A DNA stretch of 64,000 bases from the NCBI GenBank assembly GCA_002633025.1, contig NMRB01000057.1:339704-403703 (forward strand), written 5' to 3'. The notes beneath the pieces were generated by a model. The model saw only the letters and a list, made by a program, of their open reading frames with translations, was not told where the DNA came from and searched no databases. Positions 34,101 to 42,546 of this stretch are shown here, piece after piece. The DNA is from Notospermus geniculatus (taxonomy: Eukaryota > Nemertea > Pilidiophora > Heteronemertea > Lineidae). The position numbers and the translations under genes are program-made. The stretch's first letter is position 1, and the number at the start of each line of letters is the position of its first letter.

Positions 34101-36976
34101 ACTTCCCTTGTTTTCCATCTGTCATTACTACTGCATGGACTACAGTACACCATGCAACCATACATGGCAAAATTATTTTACAAAGACCTCATTGGGGAGC
34201 GCTGTGATCCAGTGGTTGAGTGCCGGACACGAGACTGACAGGCCCGGGTCACGGGTTCAATTCCCATGTTGCCATTTCATATTCTCAACTGGTCTAAAAG
34301 GATCTAGTGATATGCTGAATGAGCTGCTCCTTGAGTTCCCCCAGAAAGGTTTCTGGAGAGACTGGCAGTAATGTGAAGTCTTAGAGATTGTATTACAGTG
34401 GAAAGTGCCGTATGAAAGTTATACAGAAGGATACAATACATGCTTGAGCAAGAATCGCCGCGTTCTGTCATGTCGTAGTACGGCCAAGGTAAGAATCAGA
34501 TACATTTTCTGCAAACCAAGAATGAAAATGTTAGTTTTATAGAATCTCTGTTAAGGGGAGATTCAGTGGACGATAAGGCTCAGTTGGTCAAAGCAGGGCC
34601 AAAAGAGGGTACACTTACCTGAAACTTGAAATCAGGCAGGACGGGTGAGAATCTATACGCAGCCAGCAGAGTCACCACCAGGTGTTCTAAACATGTGCGA
34701 TATTCAAAATCCTGTAAGAAAATTATTAATACTAGTCAATGATGAGTCACGAGAGGTGCCCTAATAGGGAGGTTCTACTGAGAAGTACTTCAATTGCCCG
34801 CCCATGAGAGTACCAATAGGCTACCTGGTACACGTTCATATTGACCACAGGGATGAAATGTGTCCGTTTCTCACCTGTAAAAAGGACCAAATAAGGTCTA
34901 GAGTCTTCTCAATGTATGGNTATCTTCTTTACCTCTTGTGAAAACTTGCATTCTATTGTGCACCATCCCAACTGCATCACCCCTTTAGACCCAAGCATCA
35001 CCTCATAGATCCATTTTCCCCGACATACACACGTGTTGGCTCGTATTGTGCTGAAATTACTGTGGCTGGTCACCTGAAACATATCAGATACGTTACTGAA
35101 TCATGATACAGATGATGAAGTCTACTCACAAAATCCCACTGGAGCAAAATTACACTTTCACAGTCAAGTCAAACTTTTACAGTTTCTTAGACACTATTGC
35201 CACTTGGAAAGTTGTTGCGGTTGACTAACACCATGATAAACCACACTGAGTACATGTACAATGAATCTGGACCTTGGAGGAATTTATTCCTCCAAGTCTG
35301 GACAAATACCTACCCCAAGTTTATCAGCCTCTATGAACAATGTACCAACATTGGAACCAATATCCAAGACAGCAACATCTGGGCCAATCTTTCCAGGTTG
35401 GGCAGAATTGCTGATGGCTTCTGAAATGGGTTATTAGAGGCTTGTATAGCCACTGGCTCTTTGTTTATTCTAATGAATCCAATTTTCATAGATTTCAACA
35501 GTTTCTTGCTCTCTGCATTCATATTACACAATCTGAATCTAATTTTTCAAACAAATCAAAAACTAGTACAGGACATTCAATATGTCAGGGACTCCTCACA
35601 TTAAGTCACAATTCACTGCAAGGACTTATCAGAAGTGAAACAGTGATTTGATGGTAATATCAAAGAAATGACCTCACCCCTCACGCTACTAGCTGCCTCA
35701 TCTAAAGCTCTGTCGATATATTCCCCCAGGTTATGGAACCCAAGTTGGTCAGTGAGACCAAGTGGGTCACGGAAACCAAGTTGATCACTACAAGTGGAAA
35801 GAACATCAGATGAAAAATGAATAAATGTTGCAGTGGTTTCTAACTTATCTATCCTGTCAACTAGTTTGTGTTGTTGCTTACAATTCCTTTATCAAATGTC
35901 ACCTGTCAGCCCAAAACAACAACATGGCCATTTGACATTTGAATAAAGATATAAACAAAGGATGCAAAAGGCAAGAACAATTCTCTACACAGTGGAAGTG
36001 ACAATTTATCCAAACTTACCCTTGAGCTAAGTTAGGTTGAAATACGTGGTTGATTAGTCTAGATGCCTCTACATCTGAAAGAGGTTGCACACTACTTCAA
36101 TTTCACCATCTATACATTGTAGTTTGAGGATGCATTATCCTCAAATGTTCATCATTCATGTCATTTAGTGAACAAACATAAAGGGAAATCAATATCACAG
36201 CAATAATCCAATATGCGTGACATTATATGCCAAACCGTAAACACCGTGAATGGCAATGTCAGAATTCTTTTTTTCCAGTTTCCAACAGGTGTCTCTCAAT
36301 CAATGTGTCTATCAGCCTGGTGACAGTGTAAAGATTGCATAGGGAGCCACTGCACTGGGAGACAGCTTCAATCATTATTCGCCCTAATATAAAAATTAAT
36401 TCAAGTAGAATAAAAGAGAGTGTGGGTGGGTGGGCCTGTAGGCTAGCCTGAGATTGAGTCAGTCAAAGTGAGTGTCGGTGGCCTGCCTTCGAGAGCAAGG
36501 CCTAGGCCTACATCTCAATCTGAGCGACAAGAGCCAAAACAAAAGCTGAATCATGTAGGCCTAGGCCTAGTAGGCCCTTATCATCAAAGGCCTAGCATGC
36601 CTAGCCCTAGGTACCGTAGGCCTAACAAGGCCAAGCAGGCTTGGCGGCCTTCGTCTCGGAGATTTATTTAGCAACTCAACTGAGCATGCTGCTAAGGAGA
36701 GAATGATAAGGCCAAGCCCGACATGCATGATGACATGATAGTAGACAGATTCAACATTTTTGTAGCCTATGTAGGCCTAGGCCCCCTATGTTCAATCATC
36801 ATCATCATGCACACACACAACAACACAAGCAAGCATGAAAATCAAGTGCTAATTTTTCCCAATTCAAAGTCAATTTTTCAGATTTCTTTACCTTTGATAG
36901 CGGACTCACTAGCTCTTTTCTTTTGCTTGACAACTCCTCCACCAAACTCAGGCTTCTTCTCACCACTGTCTGCCAT
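28116..36976 (-). CDS. RNF123: RING finger protein 123 / KPC1 ubiquitin ligase, exons missing at a gap
   Basis: KPC1 is the catalytic subunit of a cytoplasmic E3 complex that marks p27Kip1 for degradation. Minus-strand exons with matching phases: 36892-36976 (ATG), 36020-36074, 35678-35787, 35314-35420, 34933-35073, then after a gap 34875-34919 (partial), 34619-34711, 34435-34508, 33974-34076, 33787-33883, 33562-33695, 33172-33301, 32918-33019, 32759-32815, 32197-32390, 31856-31939, 31394-31679, 31136-31210, 30821-30908, 30600-30687, 30343-30418, 30108-30247, 29619-29883, 29225-29309, 28927-29054, 28734-28828, 28308-28393 and 28116-28218. The SPRY start ([19 protein letters not shown]), [61 protein letters not shown] and a C-terminal RING (CTICYAHV, then CGHQSC, then KDCFFCKA) all match. 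Visible exons give about 1040 codons against about 1314 in human. The second half of SPRY is missing. Confidence 0.95.
33405..33480 (+). repeat. SINE (family 2) fragment in an RNF123 intron
   Basis: AACGTGGCGTAATGGAAACG, then CTGTCACAGCTGAGGTTCC and B-box-like AGGTTCAATGC resemble the family-2 heads at 5868 and 11402. Confidence 0.5.
34191..34380 (+). repeat. tRNA-derived SINE in an RNF123 intron
   Basis: A-box-like ATCCAGTGGTTGAGTGCC, B-box GGGTTCAATTCCC, and a body with CAACTGGTCTAAAAGGATC and TGAATGAGCTGCTCC. It is the same family as the copy at 1714-1890 and better preserved. Confidence 0.65.
34920..34920. other. Single-N scaffold join inside RNF123
   Basis: The N separates the intron after exon 34933-35073 from the middle of another exon (34875-34919, [13 protein letters not shown]). 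About 200 residues of the family sequence should lie between these points, so the N stands for a gap of unknown, probably multi-kilobase, size. Confidence 0.85.
35273..35296. repeat. 24-bp perfect hairpin, copy 1 (copy 2 at 42926-42949)
   Basis: CTTGGAGGAA, TTTA, TTCCTCCAAG: a perfect 10-base stem with a four-base loop. The identical 24 bases occur at 42926-42949. Confidence 0.85.
36427..36720. repeat. AGGCCTA-rich low-complexity stretch in the first RNF123 intron
   Basis: AGGCCTA and GGCCTAG words recur many times between 36498 and 36650. Similar clusters occur at 22650-22750 and around 12350-12850. No gene is seen in it. Confidence 0.6.
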
Positions 36977-37696
36977 TGTTTATCAGGATCCAGGGTTTGA
37001 TTTCTGTTGTTTACATCGCATTTCCAACTTTCATGGAGGTCGCCATATTTGTGTGGTTTCCCTTTGACAGTCTGTAACAGGCACGGTGATTGGTTCTTCT
37101 GGCGAGATCAACCAATTGGATTCATTTTAAAGCGATGTAGTCGCGAGAGTTGAAAATGAAATCTCGTTCAGCTATCGCGACCCGCGATAGCTCCCCATTG
37201 CTCGCGGGATTCTTGAAACTGATCTCAATGTAATTTCTAGCATCTTTGAATCATCAAATTACGGTTTTATATACACTAAAACGTTCAAGAAAAATCTTTT
37301 ATTAATATTATTTCAATGAATTGGGGCGAAATAAATGTTTATCGCCGGGAAAATTTTAAAATCTCACGGGGATTCCCCATGGGATTTCCCCGAGGAACTA
37401 TCGATGTGCAGTAACTGCAGGGCTCGCGTACATCGCTTTAAGACAGGGATGCTGCTGGAGTGTACAATCAGCATGATCAGTACACTTTGCTTTGGACAAC
37501 CAGCTCAGCTGCACCCACTTCTCACATTGCCATCAAAAGAACCGATAATTCATGATTTAACAGTCACATCGAGACGCACCTATATTGCCACTGGTGTAAC
37601 TGATTTTAAGTCAGCCCAGCCCATGCCAGTCAAGCCAAAACAAAAGGCACAAAACAGGAAAGCGCATTTTTGGGATTGACATTTTTGTCCACATTT

Positions 37697-37721
37697 GACA
37701 CACACACACACACACACACAA
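37697..37721. repeat. (CA)n microsatellite
   Basis: About 12 uninterrupted CA units, about 100 bases upstream of the ADISSP start codon. Confidence 0.95.
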
Positions 37722-37816
37722 CTGAACTGCAGTCTGATGAGATGAGTCTGAGAGAAGCTGAGCATGCTGAGGAGTGACTGTTGCTATTACGACTTGCACA
37801 TTATTGGAGATCAGCG

Positions 37817-38332
37817 ATGGCCGAAAGCCGTGTAACTCCAAAACTGCAGCAGCAATCTTCCTCCACTTCCAGTGGGAGTGATCGTGTCCATTTCAGTGCT
37901 GACCAACTACCGCATCACGAGTCGGAAATAATTGTTCGGCGTGATTCTGATGACACTGTATCGGCACATCTAGGGTTTCTGCAGCTTAACCATTTTTATG
38001 ATGTGTCGTTCACTATCCAAGATGACTTAGGTGAAGATGTAGACTTTGACCCGCTAGCGAACCTCCATCTGAAAATTAAGGACATAATGCCTTCTGAAGA
38101 CGGTGAAGGCCATGACTTGGTTCTTGATCTGCTTGCGCACAAAGAAAAACTTATGAGGGAACAAATCGTATTAAAGAGTCGAATGAATCCAGACAAGTCA
38201 TTACAACTTGTTGTCCATGCACGAGTATTGGGCAAGGGTAAAGGGACACCATCGCTGAAGTCGGGTATTCACTGTACTGGTATTAACGTGGAAGAGGAAT
38301 CAGAACTCAGTGACTGGCAAGGATTCGATTGA
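37817..38332 (+). CDS. ADISSP: Adipose-secreted signaling protein homologue (ADISSP / C20orf27), intronless
   Basis: A single-exon frame encodes 171 residues from the ATG at 37817 (MAESRVTPKL). An upstream in-frame ATG at 37781 would add 12 residues, but the inner one gives a length near the human protein (about 174). Family blocks are VHFSADQLPHHESEI, then a variable linker, HLGFLQLNHFYDVSFTI, LHLKIKDIMP, AHKEKLMREQIVLKS and the C-terminal GIHCTGINVEEESELSDWQG, which corresponds to the human GVKCVGAELEYDSEHSDWHGFD ending (remembered). The human protein is reported as a secreted adipokine-type signal and has no known enzymatic domain. No signal peptide is obvious here. The gene starts head to head with RNF123, about 840 bases away. 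Lack of introns is notable. Confidence 0.88.
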   Translation: MAESRVTPKLQQQSSSTSSGSDRVHFSADQLPHHESEIIVRRDSDDTVSAHLGFLQLNHFYDVSFTIQDDLGEDVDFDPLANLHLKIKDIMPSEDGEGHDLVLDLLAHKEKLMREQIVLKSRMNPDKSLQLVVHARVLGKGKGTPSLKSGIHCTGINVEEESELSDWQGFD

Positions 38333-38749
38333 ACTCTTGAGACAATTCCGAACAATGATAACATTTGAACAACCGATAATTGCAGTTATACATTAGAACA
38401 CGAGTGCCTGCATCAGCTTCCAGAAGATCTTTGATATTAACATTTGATAAAAATTTGATTTCGTTCTTATTGAACTTGGACTTCCATTCCAGAACAGCAG
38501 CCAGGAGATGCCTTATTTTTACGTTGTTTTCCTTTTGCTGTTAGTGTTGTCCGATTGTGCTCTGCATTGACAACCAGCATTTCGAGTTTCCTGAAATCAT
38601 TACATCATGTGTGGCAAAACGTGTCGCTTCGTTAATCAGATTAGTTGTAGAATCAGGCCTACTACTCGCACTGCCAGTGCCATAACTTGCAAGTTGTATC
38701 AGCATGAACTGAGTATTGACATTGCTAAATGTGACCTGGTGTAACATCT

Positions 38750-38900
38750 GCCAGTGTTCCCCATCTGTGAGTGTTCCCCTCCTATTGTCTAACGGAATTA
38801 GCGGCGACTTGACAATAGAGGACACACAGAGAAACATGTCGACCTATCTGCCAGCGTGTCCCAAACAATAAGGGGACACACTCGCCCACAGAAACACTGG
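38750..38900. mobile_element. Imperfect inverted-repeat element
   Basis: CAGTGTTCCCCATCTGTGAG, then TGTTCCCCTCCTATTGT on the left pairs imperfectly with ACAATAAGGGGACACACTCG, then CACAGAAACACTG on the right. Probably an old MITE. Confidence 0.45.
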
Positions 38901-39443
38901 CAGATATAACACCTGTACAACAAAATGAGTCTGAATGCACCCAGATCGAAGATGACACCAGACAACAATTACAGAAATCGACAAAGTCAAATTTCACAAT
39001 GGGCAGACAATCCTGAAATCAACAAACCATTGCTGTCACCTTGGACATGTTGGGTCTTCTGTGCACATTCCGACTCATTCTGTTGTGCCGGGTGACAAAT
39101 GGTTTAGGCATCAAGCTGAGCATAACTATTTCTTTATAGTCTTCATATTTCCACCCCCAAATCATGTCAATTATTTCTTAAGCATCCACAAGTATTTTTT
39201 GGTGAAGCATAAGTATCAGTTGTGTAACCATGGTAACATACATGTTATATGTAGTCCTCGTGCCATTAAAACAAATTGTTAACATCGACACCATCATTTC
39301 ATCAACTTTTCATTTATTTCAACGCGAGTTTCACTTTATTCATTGGGTCTGAAATTTGACAAGAACAGTGCAATCAACAGAGCACAACAAGCCTTACACA
39401 CGTACTGGTAAATAGACTAGATCTGTTGTCATCGGAGACATTT

Positions 39444-39644
39444 GTGACCCGTTCTGGTAGAACCAGGCATATGTCGCTCAGAAGGTGAGCCTCAACGAAC
39501 TAAGATGACACCAGGACAGGAGAATGGAAGAAATAGACTGTTTCAGATTTCACAATAGACAGACAATATTGAAACTGACAAATATTTGGTCTCAACTTCC
39601 CAAGCTAAGAGCGACATATGCCTGGTTTTGCCAGAACAGGTCAC
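39444..39644. mobile_element. 201-bp MITE with terminal inverted repeats of about 36 bp
   Basis: GTGACCCGTTCTGGTAGAAC, then CAGGCATATGTCGCTC on the left is mirrored by GAGCGACATATGCCTG, then GTTTTGCCAGAACAGGTCAC on the right. Part of its interior (GATGACACCAG, then ATTTCACAAT-G-CAGACAAT) also occurs at about 38960-39015. Confidence 0.75.
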
Positions 39645-39891
39645 ATTTCTGCTTGAGGTCATGAAGTCAGGCTTTCCCAAACCTTTATGGTTTTTGACAT
39701 TATTTAGTCAACAACTGTCAAGTTAAGGGAAACTAAGTTTCCCAGTAGAGGATATTGCTCAAAATACTCGATGATAAATAAAAAGGCAATTTCCAGAGTG
39801 TTTGCGAATTTTCGACCCCAACCGGGGTCTTCTTCAGGCTGGAACTTTACAAAATACTCAACACGAATTCACGAGATAATGCCCATCTAAC

Positions 39892-41727
39892 CTACACAAA
39901 AAATTCTGACCATGGATCAGATTTAGGCTCGGCATTGATGAGTTGTGTGACAGTATCAAAGTCTCCCTCGTACAGGATGAAATCACAGACAACGGTTGGA
40001 AGATTTAACAATTCAAGGAGCACTTTCCGATGCAGATTCCTGTATGTCAGACATTCACGGATTTTCACCCGACATGAATGTGCAAGCGAACTCGGACTGT
40101 TCATTATTCTCAAGATATCATCCCTGTCACAGCCAGGTCTGATCAAGTCAATGATTTCTGAAATGTACCCAGGGCTAGTTGTAAATTCCAATAGGAGTTT
40201 GATAAGAATATCAGTCCTTGGGGATATTCCTGATGCAGAATGTTTATCAAAATGACCTAGAACTTCTATGAAGGAAGCAGGTATGATGTAGGCATTGCCA
40301 TTTTCAACATCGGAACTGAAGAATCCTGAGTACTGCTCACGTGATGGGTGGGAAGAATGGTCAGAGGAGTGAAAGCACGATGTTGTCTCTGCACCTTTCC
40401 GAAGTAGTAAACCTAACCTTTTACTGGATTGCAAAGAAAATAACACAGTCAGGTTATAATGAACACTGGGAGAGTATATGTTTGGATCGGCGCCGTATTC
40501 AACAAGGAGATTGAGGATTTCTGTCCCGTCATTTTCACAGTCGGCGATAATTGGTGGCAGTGAGTCTGAGAGGAGGTGACGGACAGGGAAAGAGTCTGGT
40601 GTAGCTCCTGAATTCAACATCTTGGCGGCTGCAATCGACTGTGAACAATTAGGTGATGCACCTGCTTTCAACATGATTTCAATTAATCTTCTTTGATATC
40701 CACTCATAATCATGGAGGCGAGTGATGTTGCAGTCATTGAATTTACCTTGTATCCTTCACCAGGGAACAATCGATACGTGAACGAGTCAGAATCCATATA
40801 CTGTAATGTATCAATGTGGTAATTTTCAATATGATCAACAAGATACTGGAGAATTTCCACAGATCCACATCTACTGCTTGCAGCAATTTCAAAAGGTGTT
40901 GCATCACATTTAGCATAAACTTTGCTGTCAGTTCTTGGGAGCAACAACTGCACACAGTCAAGGTGGTTGAACTGCAATGCAGCGTATAATGCAACTGCAC
41001 GCGGACTATTTGCTATCTTATTGGCATCTGCCCCTGCTTTGAGCAACAGATCCACACAATCAGCATGTCCATTCTGTGCAGCCAGGTACAAGGGTGTGGC
41101 CCCATCCTTCGCCGATGTATTAACTAGATCTTCCTGATTTTTTTCCTTGGCCTCTGCGACCAGTACGTTTAAACAATCACAGAAGCCAAATTGTGATGCA
41201 ATGAAAATAGGAGTCAAGTTATATTCATCTGTAAGTCCGACATCTGCACCACTCTGTAATAACAATTTGACCAAAGTCAAATTATTTTCATTAACTGCAC
41301 TGTGTAGTGGTGTGCAACCACTGTACTGCCGTTTGTTTGGGTCAGCACCGTACTTAAGCAACAACTGAACTCCACAGAGATGACCATTTTCGACTGCTTT
41401 AAGCAGTGGTGATTCTTGTAAGTTGTTACATATATTGGGATCTGCATTTTTCTGCAAGAGACATTGCAAGCAGTCAGTATGTCCATGCATGGCTGCCAGT
41501 ATCAGTGCTGTCTCGTCTTCAAATGAAGTCCAGTTGGGATCCACTTCAGGCAGATCAAGTAGATATTGAAGACACTCCTGATTTCCATTCAAAGCAGCCA
41601 AGTGGACTGACCGATAGCCTATCATGTTTTTGGCATCAACATCATGTCCAGCAGCAATGAGTCTCTGCAGCTCATCCAGTGAACCTTTCTCACAGGCCAC
41701 GAAGATTGTTCGGTTTTCACCATCCAT
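39892..41727 (-). CDS. ASB3: Ankyrin repeat and SOCS box protein (ASB3-like)
   Basis: One coding exon of 611 residues. ASB proteins are substrate adaptors of cullin-5 ubiquitin ligases: ankyrin repeats bind the substrate and the SOCS box binds elongin B/C and Cul5. About nine or ten ankyrin repeats fill residues 1 to about 430 (for example SVHLAALNGNQECLQYLL, TPLHSAVNENNLTLVKLLLQ, TPLYLAAQNGHADCVDLLLK, each followed by GADPN-like turns). The C-terminal SOCS box (about 545-590) reads SLAHSCRVKIRECL, then LLELLNLPTVVCDFILYEGD, matching the SLTHLCRLEIR, then LPLPRSLHNYLLYED pattern of human ASB3. It is longer than human ASB3 (518). The closest family member is my judgement; other ASBs are possible. 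A TTTTCAG acceptor 17 bases upstream of the ATG (ending near 41746) implies a 5' non-coding exon. Confidence 0.8.
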   Translation of the reverse strand: MDGENRTIFVACEKGSLDELQRLIAAGHDVDAKNMIGYRSVHLAALNGNQECLQYLLDLPEVDPNWTSFEDETALILAAMHGHTDCLQCLLQKNADPNICNNLQESPLLKAVENGHLCGVQLLLKYGADPNKRQYSGCTPLHSAVNENNLTLVKLLLQSGADVGLTDEYNLTPIFIASQFGFCDCLNVLVAEAKEKNQEDLVNTSAKDGATPLYLAAQNGHADCVDLLLKAGADANKIANSPRAVALYAALQFNHLDCVQLLLPRTDSKVYAKCDATPFEIAASSRCGSVEILQYLVDHIENYHIDTLQYMDSDSFTYRLFPGEGYKVNSMTATSLASMIMSGYQRRLIEIMLKAGASPNCSQSIAAAKMLNSGATPDSFPVRHLLSDSLPPIIADCENDGTEILNLLVEYGADPNIYSPSVHYNLTVLFSLQSSKRLGLLLRKGAETTSCFHSSDHSSHPSREQYSGFFSSDVENGNAYIIPASFIEVLGHFDKHSASGISPRTDILIKLLLEFTTSPGYISEIIDLIRPGCDRDDILRIMNSPSSLAHSCRVKIRECLTYRNLHRKVLLELLNLPTVVCDFILYEGDFDTVTQLINAEPKSDPWSEFFV

Positions 41728-41945
41728 TATCTGGCAAATGAGGCCTGAAAAATAAATATATTACCGGTATATCAAAATCAGGTGGTCAAGTCAGGTCTAG
41801 GACCAGCATCGCCACACCACGGCATATGGGGCACTTTTCATGTTACCGACTAGGTCTAGCTAAGCCTATGCATAATCATGTCCTAAACGGGGAGATGTCC
41901 GTGGGCCAATGTCCAGGGGGTATGTCCTGGAGGGGAAATGTTGCT

Positions 41946-41973
41946 GGGGGGGGGGGGGNNNNNNGGGGGGGGG
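41946..41973. other. G homopolymer interrupted by a 6-N gap
   Basis: About 13 G, six N (41959-41964), then 9 G. The gap most likely reflects an unresolved homopolymer between ASB3 and ACY1. Confidence 0.9.
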
Positions 41974-41982
41974 CAATATCCA

Positions 41983-42094
41983 GGGTCCATATTAAAAGTA
42001 CTTTAAGTCTAAGTGTGATAGGCCTACTTATCTTTTGTGTTGAAAAAGGATAAGTGTCACACTTAGACTTAAGTACTTTTATGAATATGGGTCC
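41983..42094. mobile_element. GGGTCC-ended MITE, intact copy (112 bp)
   Basis: GGGTCCATATTAAAAGTACT, then TTAAGTCTAAGTGTGA on the left mirrors TCACACTTAGACTTAAGTAC, then TTTTATGAATATGGGTCC on the right around a loop containing CTTTTGTGTTGAAAAAGG. It is the same family as the interrupted copy at 11517-11791. Confidence 0.8.
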
Positions 42095-42546
42095 AGGGGA
42101 AGATGTCTTGGAATCACTTTTTTGTCCGACAATATGTTCTAGATGCATTGGCTTTTCTATGGTTCGATTGTCGGATGATGGGAGAGAAATTTCATCTTGG
42201 ATTTATTCTCCTCCTATTCCCCAAGTCTAGGACAGCTGTCACATCATATAGGTTCAGGCATAAGAAATATCTTTTGATACCGCATTCAAACCCTTCTCAG
42301 ATGAAAAAGGAGGAAGAAATGACGTTTTTAGTTGGCCTGGCTGCGAGCGAGGAAAAAACAAGGAAAATTTCACGCAGGTAATACAATCGTAGTACCACAC
42401 TGTTCAACCTCGTTCCCTAGGAAGCATACATGTACATAAAATCTACACAGATATATGAAAATTTTCACCTGCTGGCGAAGTTGACCTACTTCGTCTGCTA
42501 GTTTATATCACTTATTTCACTTTTTTGCCTATTTTATCTTCAAAAT

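Larger units (their letters stand above)
38333..39891. other. Gene-free interval between converging ADISSP and ASB3-like genes
   Basis: It holds the 3' ends of both genes and repeated elements (38750-38900 and 39444-39644). AATAAA signals on the minus strand near 39309 and 39336 are candidates for the ASB3-like transcript end. No further coding exon recognised. Confidence 0.5.
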
